This document shows positions 1-12,932 of a stretch of 64,000 bases of DNA, piece by piece. Both the position numbers and the translations under genes were made by a program. The notes under the pieces were generated by a model. That model was given only the letters and a program-made list of their open reading frames with translations, had not been told where the DNA came from and made no database searches. Numbering within the stretch: the first letter of the stretch is position 1; every line of letters begins with the position of its first letter. This DNA is from Aquilaria yunnanensis (Eukaryota; Streptophyta; Magnoliopsida; Malvales; Thymelaeaceae). The stretch spans positions 86,306,001 to 86,370,000 of the forward strand of contig CM077597.1 of assembly GCA_039654915.1 (NCBI GenBank), in the 5' to 3' direction.

Positions 1-3000
1 AAAGTTGGAGTTTCAAAAGAGCCCCATAAATCAGAGTGAATCAACTAAAACACATCTGTTGTTTTATTTTCTTGAACTCTTGTCTGTTTTGTTCTAAAAA
101 AACATTGCAAGATTTTATTGGACAAGTTACCATTTCTACTACCACCAACCTAAAGAGCCAGCTCTACCTCATTAGATGAAGGATGTCCCAGCTACTTCTA
201 CAATAAATCAAAAGAGATATCACCATCAATATTTACAACTACTGCAGCAGCCATACCTAAAAAAATAGTAAAGCCACTACCATTGTTCACCCACATCAAT
301 CAGTATCCCCGAAGTATGGTCCTGTATATCATAAAATTTATTAGTAAACTGAATAACACATTTTAGCCATCAATCAATTAGGACAAATAAATCAGATTGC
401 ACATTAAACTTGACACATGAGGAACATTAGTCAATCTTAATTTATCATTGAGTGCCATTGTTCCTTTTTTACTAGCAACAACTTGCTTCCCATCCAGAAG
501 CCCTACAGGACACTTCATGACATGTCAAACATTATTCAAGTCCTCCAACCATCCTTTCATATGGTGAAATGCACCTATTTCAAGAATCCATCATCAGGAA
601 GAATAGTTACTAGTCAATCTCTCATTGGCCCTAACTTTGGCACTGTTTAAGAGATTAATCACCATTTGCCACTGCTCAGCACTAAACCCGTTAAGAACAA
701 TCTTGTTAGCATCTGATACTATGACATTTGCCACCATTTTTGGTGCCAAAACATGTGCTACATTAGCTTTGATTGCTCCTTTATGGCCTCTAACACTACA
801 ACTTGAAGCTGGCTACCTTTTCTTACTAAGTCCATTTCCCTGTTCAGTTCCACAAGGATGATCTCCTCCTTTTTTCCCTTAGGTTCATAGTTACCATAGG
901 CTTACCCCTTAAAGTTCCCTAAATGTGAGGCTTCTTACCTTACTCAGTAATAACATCCATTGTGCCACCTCCATTATTCTATTCGACTCTACTCACATGA
1001 TGGGAATAGCTGTCCATGATTTTGGTTAGACCTTAATACTTTTGTGGCCTTGTTCCCAACCATTTCCACTCTTTTAGTATCACATCTACCTATCATCTTT
1101 TCTATGCCTTGGCCATCGCCATCCATTGGTTGGCTGGTGGAAATCCTTGCTCCCCTCTATAGGAGCACTCAATTCATCTGGCTCATTCAATCCTCTATGT
1201 TATCTGACTTGTATTTCCGTCATCCTTTAGCTTTACCTCCTCATGATATATGGCAGCAGGAGTTACCTCATTTTATAACTTAGGGTTATAGACTTATGGA
1301 AGCTGTTGATGTGTTCTTTTCACTTTTTGGCAGCAACAATGTCTAATTCATCAATGCCAAAATGGGATGACATTTTCCTAAGGTTTTCCCATTAACTACA
1401 TGATGGGCATTGGGTAGTGTTACCAAAATCTAAATGGTGGCTAATCACACCCCATTGAATTTTTCCTTTGCCATCGCCAGCTCTCGGCTTACATTAACTT
1501 TTGCCTGAACTACTGCAACCGTCTAGGTAGCTGGTCAAAGTTTTGGCTCCTCATCTCTAGGAGCATTCCACCCATCCAGACCACTTTTCTTTCCCCTTTC
1601 AATCTTTAGTCCTGCCCATTGACCCTATGGACCTGACCTTCTATATTTGTTAGAACTTTAGGCTATTGGCCTTCATACCTATTGAGCTTACTTGCCCACT
1701 CAACCTTGCCACCAATTGCCCTGTTAAAGCATTAATGCCCTTAAGGGTATTTCTTTCTTCAACCTAACTACCTTAGCAGTCATTTCATTTTACCTGCAAT
1801 AAAAACATAGTTTCTTGTGTCTAGGCACCCATAACATGCAAATAGACACCTCTTTGTACACATACATAACATACAAAAAAACATCAATCAGGCAAACAAA
1901 ATAAGACACAATACTCATTTGATAGTAACCAAACTCCTGTGCACAAGGATATTTACAGTAGCAGGTGTAGAACCTAGGCTTTAATACTACCTAAAAGGAA
2001 TTACCTCATCTCTTGCCTAATTAATTTCTAATTAGGCTAGATTGTTCTATTACTTAATCAATTCCTCTAATTAAGCTAGAATTTATTTTTCACTTCTAGT
2101 ATCTTTGCCAAGATTTATTAATGTTCCTTGGCTACTTGCCTAGCCATTAATTACTTGAATTAAGAAAATATATTTTCTAAGTCTTTTATTAAGACCATTA
2201 GTATACCAAACTCAAGTAATGTTCTAGGTTTGGCCAATCACATTGGAGACATGCATTACAGAGCTCTAATTTTATTGAAACCATTTTATGCACATGTATG
2301 AATACATGATAGAGCAAATTGTCAAACCAATGAGGAAAAACTACACTTGTATAGAGTAACCAATGCATTATGCAAGTCAATGGTTTATTACATAACCATT
2401 ATATTCATGCCATATTCTAGACTAAGGGTGAGGTCAACTACATCACTAAGATTTTATTGTTGCTACTATTTTTTTCATAGTGTGCCACTATAGCCACCTT
2501 TGCTTAAGATAAATCCCTAGGTTAAGGCAATTACAATGTGTCCTTTCTTTGTGCATTACTTTACTGTCAAGTAAGAAATCTATAGAGTTAGGCCACTAAT
2601 TACATGATCAAATCATGGAATAAAATTTACAAGTGTGTGCACTAAGTGTTAATGTATGTACCAATTTGAATGAAAGTATACATATATAGAGCAACTCATG
2701 ATATCAACATAATTCAAGCAATCAAAACGTACACATTAACGATAAGGTAAGTATGCTATGTGTACTTAGTAAGGCATTTCATAATGAACAACATATGAGC
2801 ATCACACCCAATCACAATGGACAATATGCACACATAGACATGCATGCATGAAGTATTATATAATGAAAATTATATCATACCCTTTTTGGTAGATGACTTA
2901 TCTTTACTTCACATACAAGCAAACAATCAAACAAACACACATAAGTCACCTATTCGGTCTATTTATTTATCCTTAAGCTTTCTTTTTACGTGATTGCCTC

Positions 3001-3279
3001 TAGGCCCTTTTTACCCCCATGAGCTTACACTTTGTGTAATTGCACTTCGGCAAAATTTCTTATTGTATGCAATGGGCTTTGACCAAATTTTGGTATAGGC
3101 CATAGTGCCCATAGATGTGTCTTGCCTCTTTCGGGGCTTCATGGCCCATTGGAGACATTTGTATCTTTTCTCATGGCCCAAGTCATCTAGTCTGCCTGAG
3201 ACTCATTTAGGCCGTAGGGCTTTTGCCTTGGGCTCCTCTATGTGGGAATTCCAAAGCCCGCATGACTTCCAAGCCTTAG
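1..3279. other. AT-rich repeat debris, no recognisable gene
   Basis: No reading frame with a recognisable domain was found on either strand; the open frames are short and low in complexity. Around 2740-2960 the text (a 'tacttagtaaggc' string followed by a run of short A-rich words) resembles the same position in the LTR starting at 3280, so part of this stretch may be an older LTR in minus orientation. The minus strand from about 1800 to 600 has a few short charged open stretches that could be remains of a transposon gag, but I could not assign them. Confidence 0.4.
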
Positions 3280-5966
3280 CATCATGGAACGGGTCCTAGT
3301 GCCCCGAATTGCTTAACTTATAGGCTCATTGGGACTGTGATCCCACTTACTTACTCTTGGCTAACTACCACTTGCAGGTAAGTTAAGACGATTTACGTGT
3401 AACTAGTTTTTTAGCCTACCCTGCAAGAAGATATGTATGCGTTTGTCCTGGAGGTATAAAACAAATAAATAAACTATTTAAGAAAACATCACTTAAGCAT
3501 TCCATTTAAAACATACTTAAAGTGTGCCAAGACAATAAAATACTAGTTACTTTAACTTCAAGTACTAGTTTATGCACACTTTATAATACTAGCATGCACC
3601 CAAAAGTAACTCAGTGGTTTAATATCATAATGTATCCTAATATAGGCAATATCTTAGTACACAAGGCATTATATCAATACAAGGCAAAATTCTTAACCAA
3701 GATATATCACTCGAGTCCCACCTTTAAGCTATCAAGCTCTAAGTGCAAGTCCTTTGTTATCCTGTGCACCATTTACCCTCTAAACTATAAATGCATAACA
3801 CTTAGTTAGTATAAAAATTAACCCTTAAGTAACCTTAGAATTTCAAGGATTCTGGTAAATAAGTACCTGTAACTATCCACTTAGTTGTTGGGCCTGACAT
3901 TAGAACCTACATATCAAACTTAAGAGAGTGAGTACATGATTGTACTTAGTAAGGGTCCCTCGGGGTACCTGCAAAAAATATAGCAAGCAAGCATGTAAAT
4001 ATGGCATACAAACAAGCAAACAACAAACCAACAATCAACACAAATAAAAATATAGCAATAAATATGCAATGCATGAATCTATGATATGTAACATGCATAA
4101 GCCTTAGGACTTCTTACACCTTAGGTGCCTTATTCTTACTGTGAGCTCAAACGGCGGAGGTACTTAAGACACTAGAACTCGTATCCCAAATCCTTTGCCT
4201 CCCTTAAGTCACACTTTTGGGGCCTAGAGTAGGTCATCACCTCCTCTCAAATCTTACCTGTCTTTCCCTTAACTTATTGTACAGGGTAGCCATCTTATGC
4301 GGTTTAACTTGCCAAGCTCTTGGAGCTTAGCTTAAAGCTACTTGGTGGCTTACTTACCAAGCCTCAAGATTTGGTTAGGATCTTCTTAGGTTTTCTTTTC
4401 ATTCCCCGAAGATCTAAGACCTCTCACTTAGGCAAACAAAGACTCTGAAATCTACCTTAATCCCCTCAGTGATCTCATAGAAACTTAAGCACTTTTACCC
4501 CTTTAGCCACTCTACCTAGCCTTACCTTAACCACAACACTTAGCTATCACTTGAATAATCCACAATTCTCAACTTAAGAATAAGTTTTAGACCCAACCAA
4601 AGCTATGGAACATTTTGGAATATCCTAGGGATATTAACCAAGGGATTAAGACATTCTTAAGGTGTCTAAAGACTAAGGGGCTTGGGCCTTGGCGACAATC
4701 AATTCTCAAGTTTTTTAAGAACTCATTGGTGACACATCACCAATACATGTCACCATGGAGACACGTGGCCATGGTGGTGCATAGCCAATGTCCTTCTAAT
4801 GCATCATTAAGGGCATCAATGCTTGAGATTTTTGGGAATTCATTGGTGACACATCACCAATACACGGCACCATAGAGACATGTTCACATTAATTGCCAAT
4901 ACCCTTCCAGCGTTATGCGATTGTGTGCTATTTTGCATGAAACTTGCTCAATCTTTTAATCCTCAAAGCCACTTCACATAGGTCTTGTTTTACTTCATTA
5001 TCACATGCAATACTACATTTCTATGCATTATTTAAGCTAAATTAACTTGAACCCTTACCTCAAATTGACTGCAAAGAAAGTACAAAGCATAAGCACCAAA
5101 AGCACATTAGAGCTCAACTTAGCTTTCTTGAGTTCCAGACCTAAAACCAATGTGATATGACACCAAAAAATTTAAAACAAGACCATTTCAAGCTATCCAA
5201 ACATATTAGAACCAGCTCAAACAAACCAAGATGCTTACCATAGGTTTTGTGCCCAAAACAAGCGACAAAAAGCTAAAATGAAGCTAATGCACCAAGAGGG
5301 AGTTGGGGGCTTCTTGAATTCACTTTAGGACCTTCAAATTTGCAGGAAATTTGTGGAATTGGGGAGGTTTGTAGGAGGAAACATTTTGGAGAGGGCGCAC
5401 TATGAAATTGGGAAAGAAAGATGGATGATGGTGGTCAACAATCGATAGAAATATCCTATCAACTACAGTAAAGCCTACTTTTTGTTTTCTTGTCTCTTGG
5501 CCCTCGAGTCCTCTGTTATTTCAAAATGGCCACTAAACAGACACCCAAAATCGTACCCCATTGGTCCTAAAGAACGTTCATAAGCCTTTTACACTTAGCC
5601 TTTTGGACACTTAAGCCACTTAAGGCATAAATGGCTAATTTGAACACTTATTGAAAATTTTACACTTTTCTTTCAAATGATGGTTCGAATAGCTAGATTA
5701 ACTTATGGTCTTAATTTAATCAATCAAAATTACTTACATGAACCTAATTTTATAAAAATTATAGCCATGGCACTCACTTGGGTGAAAATTACAATTTTGC
5801 CCTTTTGACTCTTAGTTGCCAAATTATACTGTGGAATGCATCTTTACTTTACTTAGCTTGTGTTTCTTGCTTAATAAGATGCTAACTTGAGGTACTTAAG
5901 TGAAAACACTTAAATAAAACACATTTACTAGGTCAAAGCCAGTTATTGTCTAGGAGAGTTGTCACA
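3280..5966 (-). repeat. LTR of Ty3/gypsy family A, copy 1 (minus strand)
   Basis: Read on the minus strand this starts TGTGACAACT at 5966, the same start as the plus-strand LTR at 48628. The two copies stay collinear: an early block around 5830-5940 matches 48660-48760, the region near 3520-3800 matches 50713-50976 strongly enough that both encode a similar open stretch (MCQDNKILVT versus MCQGNKIVVT), and the end near 3280-3330 matches 51140-51201. The length of about 2.69 kb agrees with 2.57 kb for the plus-strand copy. No primer-binding site follows its 3' end, so it is either a 3' LTR or a solo LTR. No 5-bp duplication was evident at its edges. Confidence 0.7.
4723..4881. repeat. Duplicated ATTGGTGACACATCACCAAT block inside LTR A
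   Basis: A ~42-bp block containing ATTGGTGACACATCACCAAT occurs at 4723-4765 and again at 4840-4881, about 117 bp apart. The core is a near-palindrome. The plus-strand LTR of the same family has related text at 49690-49780 (GACACGTCACCAA, GACGCATCACCAA, GACACATCACCAA), so the motif is a family trait and not a local accident. Confidence 0.7.
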
Positions 5967-8900
5967 CAGGTGTGCCACTGTAACCCCCACTTGGTGAACA
6001 CGATTGTTAACCTCTGAGCGTATGCACATGGCACCCTAGGCACAACCTTAGGTGGCCCTTCAACACACAATTATGTACTTGCTTTGGTGCATAAGGCATG
6101 TTCCCTTCCCAAGAGATCTGTGTGCACCTCGGGCACACATGACATAAGCCCCTTCATGGGTGCACCTCGGGCGCACATGGTGTATGCCTCTCTTGAGTTC
6201 ACTTATGCATACGTTTGCATACCTAAATACACCATGCCATTGGGCACGCAAATACATATGCACCTAGGAACCTATGTCACACACACACACATACTGAGCC
6301 CTTGGGTTTGGTAATAACACACATATCCCCAACCAAAGGCACTTCCCTCTTGTGCTTGCCAAACCCTAAAGGTTCAGCAACACACATCTACCAGGCACTA
6401 AACACTCGATCAATACACCATTGCATAGCCCATGCACCAAGGACATTATATATTACCCAAACTAAGAGCTAGGTTCAGCCTTTGTTGGCTCCATAGTTCA
6501 ACCTGTGCCTTTTTTGCTCTAACATTTTCCTTGCAAATGATAGATACGATACACACACAAGCTTAGTTTTGTCTTTTTCCTTCGGAATCATGTGTACCAA
6601 ATAAACTAGCCACATTAATACATATTTCTAGTGCCTAGGGATAGATTAACCAATTGTTGAAAGTCTAAAACTCATTTCTTACCTTGAGAAAGAAAACCAA
6701 ACTAAAATCTCCTTTCTAGAGCTCTATAGTTCACCTTTTTTTTCCAAGCTTAACCTAAAAAACTATGGGTTTTTATGAGTACAGGGCTGATGTTTAAAGT
6801 AGAAGAAACCCATAAATAAAAAAAAAATATCTCTCCTCAAGAAACAGCCAAAACTTAGCTCCTTTGAAGCAAAACCAAAGCTCCTAAGCTACCCCTTGTA
6901 GCACATTCATCTCTCTTTTGGTTTACCACTCTAGAGCTTTGATTTTCTTGATTTTCTTTGGATTTTTATAAGGGATGAATGGTTTGGAGCTGTTTTGGCT
7001 ATGAGGAAGAAATGGCATACAGAGGAGGTTACTTTTCTAGTGTTGGATCCATTTATGGGTGTGCAAATGAGTGAAGGAAGGATGAGGGACTAAAGTAGTG
7101 AAGGTTAAAGGATTTACATGGTCCTTAGTGGTTTAGGACAAATTAGGTGCCCAAAGGGTCCCATATTGCTCAATCTACACTACCATGTCCTTTTAGGCCT
7201 TACTAGGGTTACTTGATCCTCTCGGGTGTGCATTTGAAAATAACCTTTCTTAGGCTCTACAACCCATTTTAGCTTTCTTAGCATAGTATTAGGACCTTTG
7301 GTTCCTAAGCTCTTTCGATCTTCTTACCCATTCAGCTACACTTAATATTCCTTTAAAACTTATGTCACACCATTCTTGCACTTGGTTAAGAAACCATAAA
7401 TAAACTCAATCCTTTCTTAGCACCATGACATTTAGGACCTTTCTTACATCCCCTGGGTCTTTAAGGATGTCGCTCAACACTTTGGGCCCATTGGACCAAA
7501 ACTCATTGCTTGGCCCCCTTAGGTGTTACTCATAAACATGCACAATTTACATCCTTTGTACCCATCTAGGGCTTGTGCCTCTCATGCCCTTTTAGGATCC
7601 ACCTTGGTTCTAACATTTTGTCTCCCAAACACTTAGGCATGCCTTTAGGCTGCTACATGATTTAGCTCATCCTTATGAACAACCATGACTACTTAGTAAG
7701 ATTAGCAAACCTATAGCCCATAGTGTGCATCCTTAACCCCACTGAGACCACATCCACTTTATCCTAGTTTAGCCCAACCTTATGCACCCTTTTTCACTAA
7801 ATAAATGAACAAAATCTTCTTATCTTTTTTTTTTTATTCTTATACAAATAAAATTAGAAGATTTTATTCATTCATTTATATATCTAATTGATAATATGTA
7901 TGTCATTATGGTGAAACTACTTAAGTCACTTTAACTTATGAAGCTCTTACTATTGCTCTATTTCATAGGCATTAAGACCTTTCAAAGCCTTCCTCCACTA
8001 ACTTAACTTCCAAGACTCACTACATAATTTTCACTACCATGGTCCACCAACCATCTTCTCTTAAGGTTTTAAATCTTATCTTAGTGACCTTAATATCTAA
8101 GAGCCTCATTGGTCCCTTAAGGTCATTTCATAAGTTATGGAACAACTTAGGTGCTTTATTTACCCGGTTTCACTTTTGAGTCACATAGGCTTTTAGGCTG
8201 TTTTTTCAAACTTGCATAAAACTCAGACCACAAATCCAACCAGAACTCTCTAAGCCAACCATGCACTACCTTGAGTCACATTTAACTTTTTGAGGGTAAC
8301 GTAGGTCATCATGTGCCTTAACTAGTGACTTGACCAAAACTTAACACTTAGAGTTCCCTTTAACCTCTTTTGGTTCTTTTGGTGGTGGAAAGTACTTGGA
8401 TCTAAGGACCCTTTTAGGTTCATATAGGACTACTCCTTAAGCTTCATGGCTTATGATGTTTTTTCGTCTCCTTCTTACACTCTTTTGCTACATTGTGATC
8501 TTAGGTGGTTCAGGATCCTACACTTGGTCACAAGGTTAAGGTTAACTCTCTTGAGCCTTTATCTTTCTTACTTCCTGGCTAACTTAATTCCTTCAATGAC
8601 CTAGTTCTTAACAACCAACTCTTGGTGCTAGGATTTGTGGGCCTTCGGTTTTCACCTTTTTCCATCGACAACTACTTGCAATTATTGCTAGGCTCTAGGG
8701 TACCATTGCTTATTCTTTGCCATGTAGCTTGGCCTCTTAACAAAAAATTTGGCTCTAAAAGTCCTTTTGGCTTTAACTATAAATACATGGGGAATTTAAT
8801 CCCACTTTACTTGGTAGCCTTAATGAGTCTACCGTGACACCTCCTAGAAATAGGTCGATATTAAAAAAACCTTCCTTTAGGCTGTCCATCCAAGTCACCC

Positions 8901-10145
8901 TACAGTATACGGCATCCCTACACTAAAAGAATGAGCTTTAAAACTTAAGGTATAACCCAATGGCACTATTTACTAGCCTTTCTATACAAGTCAACATTGC
9001 TCCCAAAATACCATTGAGAGCTACATGTGGCTTGTATAGTTAAGTTGGCCACTTATGCCAACTTAACCAATCCATTTCCAAGCATCACTGCTATATGACT
9101 TAAATTTAACAACCATAGATCCCAAGAAGCTAACAACCTCTTAACTATAAGGCTGAATTCCTTACAAAATTAATGGCTTAGTCAAAATTACCCTTATAGC
9201 CCTTGTAATTTTTTCCTACCCATACTCCTTTAGAGTCTAATTATCTAGCCATGCTAGTCACATCTATAGATATAGCAGAAATTAAATGAAAGAAATAACT
9301 TACTACTACTATGTTGCAATTAAAGCTTACCTTCATTCACATGGCTCTTCAACTGTTTAATCGGTTCAAGAAAAAATGTTCGTTACTTTAGGGTTCCTGT
9401 AGGTGCTCCTTTAGTGATTAAGGTAGTTGTTCACACTTAGCCTTATAATGGCCTTACCCTTAGGCATCATTTCCAACCATTGCCTACTTGCTCACTCACA
9501 CAAAACTTGCACCAAGGTGCTCAACTCGTTGCTATAAATATTCTTGCACTTTGGCTTTAGCCCACTTTTTTCCTTATTCTCTTTCAATTTAATGGTTTGG
9601 TGTTCTTAGCATCAAATGGTATATTATCTGAGCCACTATGCTAAGCTTTTAACATTTTCCACAGGTGTCGCACAAGTGCATAGTGCAGCTTAGCCCTTAC
9701 CTTGTAGGCCTTACAAGCTCTTGGTGTCGATGAAACCCATTGCCTTTTGATAGTGATGCCATCACTTTGTCTCAGTGCGCTCATAGAGTCTTAGTGCATG
9801 TTGACTTTTACCCTTGGGCCTTTTTGTTGATCTTTTTTCCTTAGGGCTTATTTGTGCTCCAAAAAGACAATGGAGCCACTTGGGAACCTGGAATGGAGTT
9901 CAGAAACTATCCTTTTAACATGGTTTAACTTGTTTTATTAATCCATCAACAACACAGGCTTGGACCCTTGATGGAGTGCCAAGACTTATAACAACTTGCA
10001 ACTAAAACTAGAAGATATCCCCAGGCAACACTATAATACTTATGAATAGTGCTAATGAACTACTACTTAGCACGAGGTCTAAACTTGATCTTAGTATCCT
10101 ATGTCTCACTTATTGTCTTTAGCTAAGACCACTTACCCCTATTCT
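5967..10145. other. Repeat-derived stretch between two A-family LTRs, no gene
   Basis: No coding domain was recognised in about 4.2 kb. The text has the composition of plant LTRs. Visible local structure: GTGCACCTCGGGC occurs twice about 39 bp apart (near 6122 and 6161), and the sequence CCGTGACA followed by CCTCCTAG at about 8835-8848 reads on the minus strand as a purine tract followed by TGTCACGG, which is what a PPT-LTR junction looks like. If the LTRs on either side belong to one minus-strand element, this would be its non-coding interior, but that is inference. Confidence 0.35.
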
Positions 10146-10157
10146 GATAGCAACTAT
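10146..10157 (-). other. Degenerate primer-binding site, tRNA-Met type
   Basis: The minus strand reads TGCTATCAGAAT, matching 9 of 12 bases of TGGTATCAGAGC, the common plant PBS complementary to initiator tRNA-Met. The sequence after it (GGTCTTAGCTAAAGACAATA on the minus strand) resembles what follows the PBS of the plus-strand A element at 51216 (GGTCCTAGTAAAGGCATTAA with small gaps). This makes the neighbouring LTR at 10158-12770 a 5' LTR. Confidence 0.5.
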
Positions 10158-12770
10158 GGCAGAGTACCTAGCCTAGGGGCATGTAAAAGCCCTTAGCCTG
10201 ACTCATTAGAACTCAAGTCCTTGGGTTACAATTGGCTAATACTACTTAAGGTCTAAAATCCCAGATATGTAACTATTATCTAACCTACACTGCATAGAAA
10301 ATATGCATGATTTGCTTTAACTGTACAAAGAATAATAAAATGTTAATAAATAGAAACCATGTTGGCCAAAATTTTAAAAGTAGTTAAAATAACCTAAAGC
10401 TAGAAAAACACTAGTTATTTAGCTATTAGGTAATAATCGAGTGTTGCACATTGAAAAATCATAATGTACAACCCAAAAGTAACCATTGGTAGTCAAACTC
10501 TAGAGACAACACTAAGTACTTAAAGTATCCTAAATGTGGCAAGTAGGCATTCTAGAGCATACTTATATTGAGATCATTTCCACTTATCTTGCACTCTTTG
10601 ACTACTTGAGTGTAAGCTTCATGGACCTTTCTTTCTACCACTTAGCTTTTTCATCTAAGGCAACCATGAAAACACTTGTAGTTAGTCCAATACATAATCA
10701 TAAATATAACTCTAAACCAAATAAGGTTCTTAAGTTAGTTTCTACAAAGAAACTAAACTTAGTAGTAGTTCTAGCTACTAGGCTATTTTTCTCACACTTT
10801 TATCCTCTTAATCTGCATAATAAAGAACTTAAAGAGATGAATACAATAAGTACTTAGTAAGAGATTTTGAAGGAATACCTGTAGGGGTAAAACAGGCAAT
10901 CCACAAAACATATGCATATATGCAAATACAAAATGTGTGGCAACCCTGAAAAGAAACAAACAAACAAACAAATACACAAAAAAATGTAATATGCAATGCA
11001 AAAATATATAATGGATGCATCAATGAAATACATGCACATGGAGTTGCACTTAGGACTTCTCTTATACTTATAGGTGTTTAACTTGTAGTAAGCTTATACG
11101 ACTGATGTATTGGACACTCTCCCTTTCCATCTAGGATACTTTACATCTGAAGTCCCAAAAAGTTCCTTTCATGTAATTCATCACCTACACACCTTTACTT
11201 GTCCACTTACAGGCACCTTAGATTTGTTGTCACAAACTCAATCCTTACCTGTGTCTCTCCCTTTCTTATTGTGCCCATTGGTTAACCTTAGTGGCTCTAT
11301 TTATTAAGCCCCCATAGTGGCTCATTCTTACCAAGTTTGAGACTTGGTTGGGGCACCCTTTGATCCTCCCTAGTAAACAATGGTTTATAACCCTAAACCT
11401 TGGGTGACTAGGCATCTAAGATTCACTTATGCCCCACCTTAGTGCATTTTCTTTCTCTTAACGACACCATTCTTTTAGCCATTCTACTTAACCCGAATTC
11501 CTTGTCCACCTCTTACAACCTTTTTGCTGGCCATACTTACCAAGTATTCTAACGTACTAGGCCCATTGAGCTTGGTTTATGCTCTTTTGGGTTAAACTTG
11601 TGCCCTTAGGTTGATACCCTTGTTTTTGGGTTGCTAGCATTCTAGCCTTTTCTCTTAGTCTTTCTTAGCCTCTATGGGCCTTCATTAAGAGCCTAAGATT
11701 CATTATTTAGGTTGCCCTTAGTGCCCAGGGTCAAGATCCAACATTTGTGTCATTAAGGCTCTAGTCTCCTTTATGTACTTTAAGCTTTTTTAGCTCTCAA
11801 GTTACATGGTCTTTAAGATGCAATTCCATATTTTCCAACCTCATTAATGCATTAAATTGACTTAGGAGAGGGTTAGAGCCTTTACTTAGCTTTTCCAAGG
11901 CCTTACAAACCACTAGGGATATTTAGGGAAAAAGTTGAAGTCACTTGGGCACGATGCAAGTGCATTGATGGCTTGGTGCATTTGCATTACCTTTTTTCTA
12001 GGGCTTTTGGAATCAGTGCGAATGCACAATGGCTCTTGTGCATTTGGATCTCTGATTTCCAGCTTTAGAATTGCATGATGTGAATGCACTTAGATAATGA
12101 TGCGTTCACATTACCTGGAAAACTTTTTCGTTGTGCTTATTTCACCCCAACAAGCTACGCGTGACTTTCCTTTAGGCTTTCTACCTTGTAGCTCAACCAA
12201 AAATTACTCCCAAGGAAAAAAAAAAGTAGAATGTATCAATATAACTTAGGAAAACATTAAAATCACTTACCTTATTCCTTGAAATGCAAGATCAAGTAAG
12301 TTGAAAAAGCACTATTCACAGCTTCAATGGTGTTCTTAAGCTTGTAAGCCTAATTTTTTTACAATGGGCACCCAAGTAAGCTTAAACAAGACCAATGTAT
12401 GCTACCTAATCAAGTAAGAACCAAATATAAGCTAGCGAATGGGCAATTATCTTGATTTTGAGCTTAAACTTCCATGAACACTGCCAAAATGCCACACACA
12501 CCATCTTCCTTGCTTGAGCTTGTTGTTTGCACTTAGGGTCCTTTAAATTCACAAAGAAATGGTAATAGACCAAGATTGGGAAATTCATCCATTGGGTGGC
12601 ACAAAATTACCAAAATGCCGTCAGTGAGCCTTAGGTGCTTTTAATGACTTTGAAACCTTCTAAAACTTAACTAACTTGCTTGAATTGCATACTAAAACTT
12701 TAAATGGGGTACTTGATTAGGATTTTCACTTACTTGGCCTAGTTGAGCTAGGTCTGTATTTGGGGAGCCT
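10158..12770 (-). repeat. Diverged LTR of family A, copy 2 (minus strand)
   Basis: Collinear with the LTR at 3280-5966 but clearly more diverged. Anchors are the 'gtacttagtaag' plus 'acctg' block (10850-10890 versus 3940-3985), the 'ttacctgt...cttattgt' and 'gtggct...accaag...gacttggtt' blocks (11240-11350 versus 4255-4380), and the 'ggtacttg...tcacttacttgg' block near the 5' edge (12700-12770 versus 5890-5960). The right edge is approximate. A degenerate PBS lies next to its 3' end. Confidence 0.55.
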
Positions 12771-12850
12771 TTACACCTTGCACAACAACAAAGCTTCCCA
12801 CCACTAAGTGCAAAATAATGCTAGATGACATGCAAGTGCTTGAGGCTCCA

Positions 12851-12932
12851 AAGCATGGGAGAACACCTTGTTTTTTCAATTCTAGTAGGAAAAGCATGGG
12901 AGAACACCTTGTTTTTTCAATTCTAGTAGGAA
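12851..12932. repeat. Perfect 41-bp tandem duplication
   Basis: A 41-bp unit beginning AAGCATGGGAGAACACC and ending CTAGTAGGAA occurs twice back to back (12851-12891 and 12892-12932) without a mismatch. The identity of the two copies means the duplication is recent or the assembly duplicated it. Confidence 0.9.

Noticed and set aside
6060..6314. Overlapping frames on both strands with similar composition
   Set aside because: They come from the partly self-complementary GTGCACCTCGGGC repeat; no protein family.
10792..11039. Three overlapping minus-strand hydrophobic frames (FVYLFVCLF...)
   Set aside because: They lie inside the diverged LTR and result from a repeated CAAACAAACAAA-type tract.
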